Source: an uncultured Clostridia bacterium (GTDB lineage Bacteria > Bacillota > Clostridia > Christensenellales > Borkfalkiaceae). From it: DNA of 32,003 nt. A program made the position numbers and the translations under genes. Of the stretch, positions 1 through 6,516 are shown piece by piece (position 1 is the first letter of the stretch; each line of letters begins with the position of its first letter). The stretch spans positions 1-32,003 of the forward strand of contig CALVMP010000012.1 of NCBI GenBank assembly GCA_944346655.1. The letters run 5' to 3'. The notes under the pieces were generated by a model. The model worked only from the letters and a program-made list of their open reading frames with translations. It ran no database searches and had not been told where the DNA came from.

Positions 1-1191
1 AACGAAACTTTCGTCTACGACAACATGGGCAACCCCACCACCTACCGCAATAAACCAGCCACATGGAAGGGCAGGCAATTACTCACTTTCAACGGCAACA
101 CCTTCACCTATGACGGCAGGGGCAGGAGAACAAGTAAGAATTCCCTTACATTCCTTTACGATGCCGAAGGCAACCTTGTAAAGCAATCCAACGGACTTGA
201 ATTCTACTATGATTTCGAAGGAATTGCGGCATGCAAATATGGCGGCAATACATATATTTATATCACCGACGGACTGGGAAATGTCATTGCCCTTATTGAC
301 AGCGACGGCAACGAAGTGGTACAATATTGGTACGACGCATGGGGCAACCATAAAGTCGTAAACAGTTCGGGAGTGGAAATCACCGACCAAAACCATATAG
401 GAAACCTCAACCCGTTCAGGTACAGGGGTTACTATTTCGACCGCGAAACCGGCTTGTACTTCCTGCAAACGCGCTACTACGACCCCGAAATAGGTCGTTT
501 CCTCAACCGCGACTCCGTTGCATACGCCGACCCTCAAACCATTAACGGGCTTAACCTCTACGCGTATTGTTTGAATAATCCTATAGCATATGTGGACCCC
601 ACGGGGCAGGGTATTTTCATTACCATAATAATTGGGTCGCTTGTAGCCGGGCTAATTAACGGTACAATTAATGCAATTAATACGGCGGTCAATGGTGGTA
701 ATCTTACTGAGAGTTTTGCTTCTTTTGTTGAAAATGCAATTACTGGCGTGGCTATGGGTTTTTCGATGACTTTAGGCGGCTTTGCGGCCGTAGGATCATT
801 CGGGATTGCTGCAATAGCGGGGTCAGTAATACTTTCAACGGCTGTAAGTTTTGGCGCTGGTATGGGAGCATATTATGCAGGGGAATCTATAAGAGGCAAT
901 AGTGTAAATTTGGGCGATTCTTTAGCGCAAGGCGGAGTCACCGCATTGGCTGGAATTAATAGTTTTATGATTGGGTTTACTATGGGTAAGACAGGTTTAT
1001 TTGAAAACCTTAAGCCTAATAATAGCTTTTCTGCATATATATCCTCATCAAAACAATCCGGCTTGAAAGGTATTAATTCTTTTGCTTATGCGGGAATTAG
1101 CTATTTAGAGAATAATTTAATCTCTATGGCTCTACGCAGTGGAATAAAATGGTTGGTTACAATGCCCTATTTGCGTAGGATTTTAGATTGA
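1..1191 (+). CDS. Rhs/YD-repeat protein, C-terminal part with variable hydrophobic tail (5' end outside window)
   Basis: The reading frame is open from base 1, upstream of the first ATG at 25, so this is the 3' end of a longer gene (396 codons visible before the TGA). The first ~200 residues are typical Rhs core: YD-type repeats (FTYDGRGRRT, LEFYYDFEG, WYDAWGN) and the RHS-associated core signature (NPFRYRGYYFDRETGLYFLQ, then RYYDPEIGRFLNRD, LNLYAYCLNNP, YVDPTG). After PTG, near base 605, the protein changes to a ~190-residue tail rich in Gly, Ala and Ile with long hydrophobic stretches, and the DNA becomes AT-rich. In Rhs and other polymorphic toxins the core forms a shell and the post-core tail is the exchangeable toxin; a tail like this could be a membrane-active toxin (inference). 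The next gene starts 19 bases downstream and is a candidate immunity gene. I recognise no toxin family, and a non-toxic wall-associated YD protein remains possible. Confidence 0.9.
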   Translation, partial: NETFVYDNMGNPTTYRNKPATWKGRQLLTFNGNTFTYDGRGRRTSKNSLTFLYDAEGNLVKQSNGLEFYYDFEGIAACKYGGNTYIYITDGLGNVIALIDSDGNEVVQYWYDAWGNHKVVNSSGVEITDQNHIGNLNPFRYRGYYFDRETGLYFLQTRYYDPEIGRFLNRDSVAYADPQTINGLNLYAYCLNNPIAYVDPTGQGIFITIIIGSLVAGLINGTINAINTAVNGGNLTESFASFVENAITGVAMGFSMTLGGFAAVGSFGIAAIAGSVILSTAVSFGAGMGAYYAGESIRGNSVNLGDSLAQGGVTALAGINSFMIGFTMGKTGLFENLKPNNSFSAYISSSKQSGLKGINSFAYAGISYLENNLISMALRSGIKWLVTMPYLRRILD

Positions 1192-1210
1192 TTTTAATAA
1201 GGAAATTTCT

Positions 1211-1708
1211 ATGGCAACACCTCAATTGACCATAAAGGAACCTGCTTGGGTTTATCTTTTAACCATAATTTTATGTTTATTAATAATTGCTTTTTCAATT
1301 ATTGTTAGCGTATTTATTTTAAATGCTGAAGGCGTAACGCCACAGGACGAATTAGCTATTAAGATATATGCGTATATTTCTACTTCATTAGTATGCACAT
1401 TACTTTTATGTGTTATCATTTGGAATATTGTAGCATGGAAAAAAAGAAAATATTTGTTTTTTGATGAACAAATAGTTGTTATGTTCGGGAGTAAAGTTAC
1501 AAGTAGCATTAACTACACTGATATCGATTATTATGTAGATAGCTGGTTTTATGGCGTCGTTATTAAAGGCAATGAAAATAATCAAATAAAGCAAAATAAT
1601 AGGTCAAAATCAAGGGTGTTTTCTCTTCATTTAAATCAAGACACTAAAAGTAAGTTAATAAAATTTTTAAATTCAAAGGGAATTTCAAATAATCTGCCTG
1701 TTGTATAA
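1211..1708 (+). CDS. Small membrane protein of unknown function, candidate Rhs immunity protein
   Basis: 165 residues, starting at ATG 1211 behind a plausible Shine-Dalgarno (AAGGAAA). Two strong membrane segments are visible, about residues 14-38 and 51-75, followed by basic residues (WKKRKYLFF) and a ~85-residue soluble part rich in beta-prone and Asn/Lys residues (positions ~80-165), loosely like the PH-type C-termini of small bacterial membrane proteins. It lies 19 bases after the Rhs gene, on the same strand, with the same AT-rich composition, and is closed by a strong terminator. Position and composition fit an immunity protein to the Rhs tail, especially if that tail acts on membranes. 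This is inference from context only; I recognise no family. Confidence 0.7.
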   Translation: MATPQLTIKEPAWVYLLTIILCLLIIAFSIIVSVFILNAEGVTPQDELAIKIYAYISTSLVCTLLLCVIIWNIVAWKKRKYLFFDEQIVVMFGSKVTSSINYTDIDYYVDSWFYGVVIKGNENNQIKQNNRSKSRVFSLHLNQDTKSKLIKFLNSKGISNNLPVV

Positions 1709-1713
1709 TTCCC

Positions 1714-1747
1714 CTCCCCGCGGCGCGTGCGCCGCGGGGAGTTTTTG
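1714..1747 (+). terminator. Intrinsic terminator of the Rhs unit
   Basis: A perfect 13-bp GC-rich stem (left arm 1714-1726, CTCCCCGCGGCGC; right arm 1729-1741) with a very tight loop is followed at once by GTTTTTG. It starts 6 bases after the stop codon of the small membrane protein and has the canonical stem plus U-tract form in the plus direction. Confidence 0.9.
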
Positions 1748-1810
1748 TATGTAGTGAAATTTTAACATTCAATAAGTGACGGACGGAACGAAGGGAACTA
1801 TTGCGGCATT

Positions 1811-1853
1811 TGATTTTACAATAATAAGGAATTCCTTATTATTAAGAAAATCA
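1811..1853. repeat. 43-bp near-perfect palindrome
   Basis: A perfect 24-bp palindrome, 1820-1843 (AATAATAAGGAA and its reverse complement), is flanked after a 2-3 base mismatch by a second matching arm (TGATTTT at 1811-1817, AAAATCA at 1847-1853). It lies in the gene-free stretch between the convergent Rhs and tsf units. No loop and no U-tract follow, so it is not a standard terminator. It could form a cruciform, bind a dimeric protein or be a mobile-element end. Outside it, 1748-1918 holds nothing I can name. Confidence 0.6.
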
Positions 1854-1918
1854 TTACTACCACAATAAAAACGTGTAAAAACCGTAAAAAAGCGTGAATT
1901 TTATTATATTTTGAGCCA

Positions 1919-1947
1919 ATAAAAAACGCGGGCAAAATGCCCGCGTT
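1919..1947 (-). terminator. Intrinsic terminator of rpsB-tsf
   Basis: Read on the minus strand, a 9-bp stem (AACGCGGGC at 1925-1933, pairing with 1939-1947) with a 5-base loop is followed by a T-rich run (complement of 1919-1926). It starts about 24 bases after the tsf stop codon. Confidence 0.9.
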
Positions 1948-1970
1948 ATGCGTTTTGGGTTAAGATTTTA

Positions 1971-2876
1971 TTAGTTCTTTTTCATTGCGGCAACCTGCTT
2001 TGCAACTTCTTCGGAGAGGTCTTCGGACTTCTTTTCGATGCCCTCGCCCATCTCCCAGCGGACAAAGCGCGCTACGGTGAACTTGTTGCCGATAACCTGA
2101 CCGACGGTCTGGCTGTCGTCCTTTACGAAAGGCTGCTTTAACAGGCAGTTTTCAGAGTAGAACTTGCCCATTTTGCCCGCGACAATCTTTTCGAGAATGT
2201 TCTTGGGCTTGTTGGCGTTCTTGGGGTCGTTCTGCATCTGAACGAGCATGATCTCCTTTTCCTTTTCGATAACTTCGGCGGGGACCTCGTCCTCGGTCAC
2301 ATAGCCGGGCTTGGAAGCCGCTATCTGAAGGGCGATATCGTGAAGGGTCTCTTCGGAGCCTTCGGTATAGTTGGTTGCCTCCACCATTACGCCGACCTTG
2401 CCGCCCATGTGGATATAAGTTTCGATCTTGCCCGTCGTTTCATAGATGGCGAAGCGGCGGATAGAGATCTTTTCGCCGATGACGGCGGTTGCGTTGGTGA
2501 TATATTCCTTTACGGTTTCGTCGCCGATTTTGCACTCGTTGAGCGCTTCGACGTCGGCGGGCTTGTTCTGGGCGATTACCTTTGCAACGGATGAAACGAT
2601 ACCCTTGAACTTGTCGCCTGCGGAGACGAAGTCGGATTCGCAGTTGATTTCAACGAGAACGCCGACGCCGCACTCGGGGCAGACGTAAGCGCCGACGGCG
2701 CCTTCCGCCGCAATTCTCGATTCCTTTTTGACTGCCTTTGCAATGCCCCTTTCCCTTAAGAGTTCCGCAGCCTTTTCCATATCGCCGTCGGCGTCGGTCA
2801 AAGCCTTTTTGCAGTCCAACATGCCTGCGCCGCTCTTTTCGCGCAGAGTCATAACGTCCTTAGCTGTGAATGCCAT
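1971..2876 (-). CDS. tsf: Elongation factor Ts
   Basis: 301 residues. EF-Ts is the guanine-nucleotide exchange factor that recycles EF-Tu-GDP in the cytosol. The N-terminal UBA-like domain and EF-Tu contact region are clear (MAFTAKDVMTLREKSGAGML, then DCKKALTDADGDMEKAAELL, RERGIAKAVKK), as are core motifs such as VNCE/TDF-like INCESDFVS and the second-half block VQMQNDPKNANKPKNILEKI. I chose the ATG at 2876 over an in-frame start 24 bases upstream because AAGGAGG lies just before it and the family begins MA(F/I)TA. It follows rpsB by 66 bases, the usual S2-EF-Ts operon. Odd point: after AAEGAVGAY the protein has VCPECGVGVL, a CxxC pair where I would expect a Gly-rich or His-containing loop. 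Confidence 0.98.
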   Translation of the reverse strand: MAFTAKDVMTLREKSGAGMLDCKKALTDADGDMEKAAELLRERGIAKAVKKESRIAAEGAVGAYVCPECGVGVLVEINCESDFVSAGDKFKGIVSSVAKVIAQNKPADVEALNECKIGDETVKEYITNATAVIGEKISIRRFAIYETTGKIETYIHMGGKVGVMVEATNYTEGSEETLHDIALQIAASKPGYVTEDEVPAEVIEKEKEIMLVQMQNDPKNANKPKNILEKIVAGKMGKFYSENCLLKQPFVKDDSQTVGQVIGNKFTVARFVRWEMGEGIEKKSEDLSEEVAKQVAAMKKN

Positions 2877-2891
2877 AATTATCCTCCTTGA

Positions 2892-2914
2892 CGCAAGCAA
2901 ACAAAAAGCTTGCG
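2892..2914 (-). other. Small hairpin just upstream of the tsf ribosome binding site
   Basis: A 7-bp stem (CGCAAGC at 2892-2898 with GCTTGCG at 2908-2914) with an A-rich loop lies between the rpsB stop and the tsf Shine-Dalgarno. No U-tract follows, so it is not a clear terminator. It could tune tsf translation or mRNA processing. Confidence 0.4.
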
Positions 2915-2942
2915 GTATATTTTATTTAGATTGGGTGTAAAA

Positions 2943-3725
2943 TTACTCAGCCGCGCTTTCGCTCGCTTCGACTACTTCCTCGACAGAGGTGGGAGCGGCA
3001 AGCTGTTCTTCAGCCTTTTCCGCCTGTTCGTCCGCGGGGGTTTCGCCCTGGTTAGCTTCGATTACGGCGTTTGCTATAACGCCCGCAATGAGCTTGATGG
3101 CGCGGATTGCGTCGTCGTTGCCGGGGATTACATAGTCGATGAGGTCGGGATCGCAGTTGGTGTCGGTGATTGCGATAACGGGAATGCCGAGTTTGCGGGC
3201 TTCGGATACGGCGATATCCTCGTTGTGGGGGTCCACGACGAACATAGCGCCGGGCATTTTGGTCATTTCCTTAATGCCGCCGAGGTTGGTCTGAAGCTTG
3301 TTCATCTCTTCCTTAAGTTTTGCGACTTCCTTTTTGGGAAGAAGGTCGAACTCGCCGCTTTCCTCCATCTTTTCAAGCTTTACCATGCGGTCGATGCGCG
3401 AACGGATGGTCTTGAAGTTGGTTAAAGTGCCGCCCAGCCAGCGGGAGTTTACATAGTACATGCCGCAGCGTTCAGCCTCTTCCTTGATAGCTTCCTGAGC
3501 CTGCTTTTTAGTGCCGACGAAGAGGATGGATTTGCCCTCCTTTACCGTTTCGACGACGAACTTGTAAGCTTCCTCAATGAGACCTACGGTGAGCTGAAGG
3601 TCGATGATGTGAATGTCGTTGCGGGCTGCATAGATGTACTTGCTCATTTTGGGGTTCCACTTTCTGGTCTGGTGACCGAAGTGAACGCCTGCTTCCAAAA
3701 GCTGCTTCATTGTGATAACTGCCAT
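2943..3725 (-). CDS. rpsB: 30S ribosomal protein S2
   Basis: 260 residues. S2 assembles late on the 30S subunit and is needed for S1-type function and translation initiation. Family blocks are plain: [83 protein letters not shown] and [20 protein letters not shown]. The C-terminus carries an acidic tail (about residues 225-260) common in Bacillota S2. The start ATG 3725 is set by GGAGG 8-12 bases upstream; an upstream in-frame start 117 bases earlier would lie inside the leader. It is first gene of the rpsB-tsf operon, with a consensus-like promoter at 3846-3874 and a structured leader. Confidence 0.98.
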   Translation of the reverse strand: MAVITMKQLLEAGVHFGHQTRKWNPKMSKYIYAARNDIHIIDLQLTVGLIEEAYKFVVETVKEGKSILFVGTKKQAQEAIKEEAERCGMYYVNSRWLGGTLTNFKTIRSRIDRMVKLEKMEESGEFDLLPKKEVAKLKEEMNKLQTNLGGIKEMTKMPGAMFVVDPHNEDIAVSEARKLGIPVIAITDTNCDPDLIDYVIPGNDDAIRAIKLIAGVIANAVIEANQGETPADEQAEKAEEQLAAPTSVEEVVEASESAAE

Positions 3726-3750
3726 TTTAATTCCTCCGTTAAACCTCCCC

Positions 3751-3815
3751 GCAGGCGCAGTTTGTATGACGATTATTGCGGAATTGAAAAAATTTTTCCG
3801 CCACGGGTCGCCTGC
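3751..3815 (-). promoter_or_regulatory. Structured 5' leader of rpsB, possible S2 autoregulatory element
   Basis: The ~115-nt leader between the promoter and rpsB can fold into two nested helices: an outer 7-bp pairing (GCAGGCG at 3751-3757 with CGCCTGC at 3809-3815) and an inner 6-bp hairpin (GCGGAA at 3778-3783 with TTCCGC at 3796-3801). The ribosome binding site lies just downstream of the outer stem. Leaders upstream of rpsB in many bacteria mediate feedback by S2; whether this one does is inference, and I cannot match it to a named RNA family. Confidence 0.45.
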
Positions 3816-3845
3816 CCCACGGGTGTGAATTTTTATAGCCATGAT

Positions 3846-3874
3846 ATTTTAACAGAAAATATTGACCTTGTAAA
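3846..3874 (-). promoter_or_regulatory. Vegetative promoter of rpsB-tsf
   Basis: On the minus strand, -35 TTTACA (3869-3874), a 17-bp spacer and -10 TAAAAT (3846-3851) match the sigma-A pattern. Predicted transcription start is near 3839, giving the ~115-nt leader. Confidence 0.8.
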
Positions 3875-3967
3875 GCAAAAAAAGCCATACTTTTCCATAT
3901 TTATGGGCAATAACGCGCCAAATATTTTATAAATGTACGCGCACACACGCAGACGGGCGAAAACCCT

Positions 3968-4024
3968 GTATTAACTGTATTGCAAATATATAGTATTAAC
4001 TGTATTAATTGTATTTACTGTATT
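3968..4024. repeat. GTATT iterons, 9-bp spacing
   Basis: The pentamer GTATT occurs six times: at 3968 and 3977, then after a gap at 3993, 4002, 4011 and 4020. Consecutive copies are exactly 9 bp apart and mostly follow GTATTAACT; GTATTAACTGTATT is present twice (3968-3981, 3993-4006). The cluster lies ~95 bp upstream of the rpsB promoter, behind the lipoprotein terminator. It could be a multi-site binding array or a simple AT-rich decay product. The rest of the 3875-4084 stretch holds only AT-rich DNA and the weak terminator at 4044. Confidence 0.55.
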
Positions 4025-4043
4025 ATATATTAGACAAAATACA

Positions 4044-4071
4044 ACACCCCGCGGCGAATGTTGCGGAGTGT
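4044..4071 (-). terminator. Probable terminator of the small lipoprotein gene
   Basis: A 9-bp stem (ACACCCCGC at 4044-4052 with GCGGAGTGT at 4063-4071, one wobble pair) is followed on the minus strand by TGTATTTTG. It begins 14 bases after the stop codon. The U-tract is interrupted, so it may be leaky. Confidence 0.65.
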
Positions 4072-4084
4072 GTAACGTTGTTTT

Positions 4085-4474
4085 TTATGATGTATAAACG
4101 GTTGTGACCGTTCCACCCTCAAGAATGAGGATAAGTGAAAGATTACCGCCTCTTGCTTCGTAGGTTACGCCGAGGATTTCAACCTGGTCGCCGTCCTGAG
4201 TGTAGGACACTGCGGGAGCGCCGTTGACCGAAACAGTACCGTCCTCGGTGAATGCAAAAGATGCCGTTGCTTTGCCTGTTACCTCTGCCGCAGCTACCGC
4301 CGCATCAACGGCAAGCCGCTGCACGGTAGTTGCGTCGTCATTATACTCGTACGTTACTTCGCTGTATGTAAAGGTTTTTCCGGCAACGTTGGTTGTACAT
4401 GCAGCAAGTACAATAAGCATAGAAGCAAGCGCAACCACAATTGCTGTGGTTAAAAGTTTCCAATACTTTTTCAT
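4085..4474 (-). CDS. Small secreted lipoprotein of unknown function
   Basis: 129 residues. A lipoprotein signal is clear: basic start (MKKYWKLL), hydrophobic core, lipobox LAAC with the modifiable Cys at position 26. The ~103-residue mature part begins TTNVAGKTFTYSEV and is rich in Thr, Val and Ala with alternating polar and apolar residues, suggesting a small beta-rich domain; the segment AGKTFTYSEVTYEY resembles the start of short lipocalin-like lipoproteins of Clostridia, but I assign no function. The start at 4474 is preferred over an ATG 63 bases upstream because AAGGAGA precedes it and the signal peptide starts there. It is monocistronic, with a consensus promoter at 4509-4537 and a probable terminator after it. 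Confidence 0.85.
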   Translation of the reverse strand: MKKYWKLLTTAIVVALASMLIVLAACTTNVAGKTFTYSEVTYEYNDDATTVQRLAVDAAVAAAEVTGKATASFAFTEDGTVSVNGAPAVSYTQDGDQVEILGVTYEARGGNLSLILILEGGTVTTVYTS

Positions 4475-4508
4475 GTTTCTTCTCCTTGAAAAAAATTTTA
4501 CTGTATTG

Positions 4509-4544
4509 ATTATACCGCAATTTGCACGCTTTGTCAACAGCGTG
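4509..4544 (-). promoter_or_regulatory. Consensus promoter with an inverted repeat over the -35 box
   Basis: On the minus strand TTGACA (4532-4537), 17 bp and TATAAT (4509-4514) are a perfect sigma-A consensus. Start of transcription is predicted near 4502, leaving a ~28-nt leader. The -35 box sits in an inverted repeat, CACGCT (4525-4530) and AGCGTG (4539-4544) with 8 bases between, a plausible repressor site on a promoter that would otherwise be very strong. Confidence 0.85.
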
Positions 4545-4564
4545 TTTAAAAAATGCGGATAATT

Positions 4565-4846
4565 TCAGTTCGCGTCGTCCTCGTCAATCTCGCTCTGGTA
4601 AAAGTCGAAAACCTCCTGAAGAAGGTCCTCGTCCTCGATGGGTTCGAGCGTCTGTTCCCCTTCGTTGAGGCGGAATATGACGACCTCGTCCTCGGCAATA
4701 TCGTCGTTGGGTTCCGCGGCGAGCAGAAGGGTGTACTTTTCGCCCTTGTATTCGGTGACGTCCAGAAGCTTGAAATTGATAATTTTGCCCTCTTCGTCCA
4801 CAAGTTCGATAATTTCTTCCTCGTCGAGCATTTCTTCGTCAGCCAT
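4565..4846 (-). CDS. DUF1292 family acidic protein (YrzB-like)
   Basis: 93 residues, very acidic. The order of strands and acidic turns (ELVDEEGKIINFKLLDVTEY, then KYTLLLAAEPN, DEVVIFRLNEGEQTLEPIED, VFDFYQSE) is that of DUF1292/YrzB proteins, whose function is unknown. In Bacillota this gene commonly follows ruvX in the alaS-ireB-ruvX-DUF1292 neighbourhood; here it starts 39 bases after ruvX on the same strand, and ireB is not in the window. The start at ATG 4846 has GGAGG ahead of it; an upstream ATG at 4864 would add six residues. Confidence 0.88.
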   Translation of the reverse strand: MADEEMLDEEEIIELVDEEGKIINFKLLDVTEYKGEKYTLLLAAEPNDDIAEDEVVIFRLNEGEQTLEPIEDEDLLQEVFDFYQSEIDEDDAN

Positions 4847-4885
4847 AAAAATTTCCTCCGTCAATTTATTTTTAGTGTGCGCACA

Positions 4886-5311
4886 TTAATTTGTACGCTT
4901 ATTTATTTTATTGAGATACCCGTCGAGAATGTTTGCGGCGGCAAGCGCGTCGACGTAATTTTTGCGCTTTTCGCGGCGCATGCCCTCGGAGATCAACACC
5001 TCGTGAGCCATGACGGTGGTGAACCGCTCGTCCTCGCACACGACGGGGATGTCCGCCTCCTGCCTTAAAGCCTCGATAAACCGCGCCGTCTTTTGGGTCT
5101 GAAGCGCTTCTGTGCCGTCGAAATTTACGGGCAATCCGCAGACAATTGTGGTTGCGCCCTTTTCCTTAACGATTTTTAAAAGCGCCTCTATATCCTGCCT
5201 GAAGCCCTTGCGCCAATAGGTTGCCGAGGGCAGGGCATAGGTGTTGAACGGGTCGGACACGGCGATGCCTATGCGCTTATCACCGATATCGAATGCTATG
5301 TATCTTTCCAT
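4886..5311 (-). CDS. ruvX: RuvX/YqgF, putative pre-16S rRNA nuclease or Holliday junction resolvase
   Basis: 141 residues, normal length for the family, with an RNase H-like fold. Visible motifs: the N-terminal strand with the catalytic Asp (IAFDIGDKRIGIAVSDP), TTIVCGLPVNFDGTE, the central acidic motif VVCEDERFTT, and the C-terminal catalytic Asp in YVDALAAANILDGYL. Family members act on branched DNA or on the 5' end of pre-16S rRNA; the rRNA role is the better supported one in E. coli. ATG 5311 is fixed by the family N-terminus. There is no Shine-Dalgarno, and a TATAAT box ends 11 bases upstream, so the mRNA is probably near-leaderless. Followed by the DUF1292 gene. Confidence 0.93.
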   Translation of the reverse strand: MERYIAFDIGDKRIGIAVSDPFNTYALPSATYWRKGFRQDIEALLKIVKEKGATTIVCGLPVNFDGTEALQTQKTARFIEALRQEADIPVVCEDERFTTVMAHEVLISEGMRREKRKNYVDALAAANILDGYLNKINKRTN

Positions 5312-5322
5312 ACGGTAAAAGA

Positions 5323-5351
5323 ATTATAACACACAACCCCTCACCCGTCAA
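5323..5351 (-). promoter_or_regulatory. Promoter of ruvX, giving an almost leaderless mRNA
   Basis: On the minus strand TTGACG (5346-5351), 17 bp and TATAAT (5323-5328). The predicted +1 lies about 5 nt before the ruvX ATG. Confidence 0.8.
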
Positions 5352-5367
5352 CCCGTAAGTTAAAAAT

Positions 5368-5395
5368 AAAATGCGACAAAATGCGACAAAATGAC
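5368..5395. repeat. Tandem 10-bp repeat between divergent promoters
   Basis: AAAATGCGAC occurs twice in tandem (5368-5377, 5378-5387), followed by a shorter copy AAAATGAC (5388-5395). It lies between the ruvX promoter (-) and the promoter of the PRC-barrel-like gene (+), a position suited to a regulator of either gene. Confidence 0.5.
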
Positions 5396-5417
5396 GGCTG
5401 GCGGCAAGTTATACCCG

Positions 5418-5426
5418 TGATATTAT
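5418..5426 (+). promoter_or_regulatory. Extended -10 promoter of the PRC-barrel-like gene
   Basis: TGATATTAT (5418-5426) fits an extended -10 (TGn plus TATTAT). There is no good -35 box. The predicted start near 5433 leaves a ~26-nt leader that holds the AAGGAGA ribosome binding site. Confidence 0.5.
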
Positions 5427-5458
5427 ACAAATAACATAGAGCAAAAGGAGAACTTTGT

Positions 5459-5896
5459 ATGACAGTTTTAAAACTTTATTCCATGTCCGTTGTAAGGGTG
5501 GACGGCAAAAAGCGCGGGTACATACTCGCGGTTATGAACGCGGGCGGCGAAATTTTGCTGAAGTGCGCCGACGAAAACGAGAGGGAATTTTTTATCAACC
5601 CGCGGAGCATAGTTCGGACGGGAGGGGAAATAGTTTTCGACCGCGAATGCAAAAGAGAGCCGCACGCGGCTCCCCTGAGGCTGAACGCGCCCTGCTTTGA
5701 CGGGCAGGGCAACTATATAGGCGCGTTTGAGGACTGCGCACTCAAAAATTACGCCCTTAAAACCTTTCTGATAGGCGGCAAGAGATACCCCGCGGAGAGG
5801 GTCGCGGCAGGCGACGTTTTAATACTGAGGGACAAGAGCGACGCCCCGGCGGCAATTGCGGCAAAGGACCTGTTCCTTTCCGCAGTGATGAGTTAG
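5459..5896 (+). CDS. Probable PRC-barrel domain protein
   Basis: 145 residues with AAGGAGA 7-10 bases before ATG 5459. The protein is built of short beta strands separated by turns, and looks like two PRC-barrel-like halves: residues ~5-60 (SVVRVDGKKRGYILAVMNAG ... FINPRSIVRTGGEIVFD) and ~75-130 (LNAPCFDGQGNYIGAFEDCA ... RYPAERVAAGDVLILRD). PRC-barrel proteins in Bacillota (YlmC/YmxH group) bind partner proteins or RNA; no enzyme motif is visible here. It is a single plus-strand gene between two minus-strand units, and its TAG stop overlaps the TAA stop of the convergent gene. Family assignment is by fold-like pattern only. Confidence 0.7.
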   Translation: MTVLKLYSMSVVRVDGKKRGYILAVMNAGGEILLKCADENEREFFINPRSIVRTGGEIVFDRECKREPHAAPLRLNAPCFDGQGNYIGAFEDCALKNYALKTFLIGGKRYPAERVAAGDVLILRDKSDAPAAIAAKDLFLSAVMS

Positions 5897-6504
5897 GCGC
5901 TGTACTTTGCCGTGAGCTTTAAAAGCGCCGAAAAACAGGAGTTGAGCGCCTCGCCCTCCTGAGGGGAGACCGAGCCCTTTATCTGCATGACGGTGAGCGT
6001 TGTCTTTATGCGCTCGAGCTCCTGCCTGTCCGCGCGGGAGAGCGGCTTTAACAGCAGCCTGTCCGCCATGGAAATTGCGTGGTCGAGCTTTACCGTGCCT
6101 TCAGCCGCAGGCGCGGTTACGCGGCGGCGTTCGGGCTGACTTTGGGGCAGAGCCGAAAAGGTCGGCACGGCGGGATTTGCGGAACGGCGCACGCCCTTTG
6201 TGAACGCGCACACGATTCCGTAGTAAAGATAGCCGGCGAGCCAGAAGATTGCCGCCCAGAAAATTGCCGACGATACTTCCTCGCCGATGAGCAGAAGAGC
6301 CAAAAAGAGCGCCGTGAAGCAGTTGACGAAGGAGAGCACGCACCTTTTATTCATGCCGCGCACCCTTTCCGAAAGCGCCATGGCGAGGATAAAGAGTACG
6401 GCGAGCGAACAGAAAACTATTACCGCGGAAAAGACGAGCGTGGGAAAAGGCAGAGCCGAAAGCGAGGCAAAGACCCGGGCAAAGAAGTTATGTAAAGCAT
6501 CCAT
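5893..6504 (-). CDS. Membrane protein of unknown function downstream of addA
   Basis: 203 residues. Three hydrophobic segments (about residues 20-43, 57-77, 80-101) are followed by a Pro/Ala-rich linker and a ~70-residue helical cytoplasmic-type domain (KLDHAISMADRLLLKPLSRA ... FSALLKLTAKYSA). I recognise no family. I chose ATG 6504 over an upstream in-frame start at 6531 because TATAAT (6514-6519) lies just before it; neither start has a Shine-Dalgarno. It may be co-transcribed with addBA (64 bases after addA), though a hairpin lies in the gap. Its stop codon overlaps that of the convergent PRC-barrel-like gene. Confidence 0.75.
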   Translation of the reverse strand: MDALHNFFARVFASLSALPFPTLVFSAVIVFCSLAVLFILAMALSERVRGMNKRCVLSFVNCFTALFLALLLIGEEVSSAIFWAAIFWLAGYLYYGIVCAFTKGVRRSANPAVPTFSALPQSQPERRRVTAPAAEGTVKLDHAISMADRLLLKPLSRADRQELERIKTTLTVMQIKGSVSPQEGEALNSCFSALLKLTAKYSA

Positions 6505-6516
6505 AGTACACAAATT

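Noticed and set aside
3843-4084. Possible origin of replication or plasmid iteron region
   Set aside because: The GTATT repeats resemble iterons, but no DnaA-box cluster or rep gene is near, and the flanking genes are core chromosomal ones.
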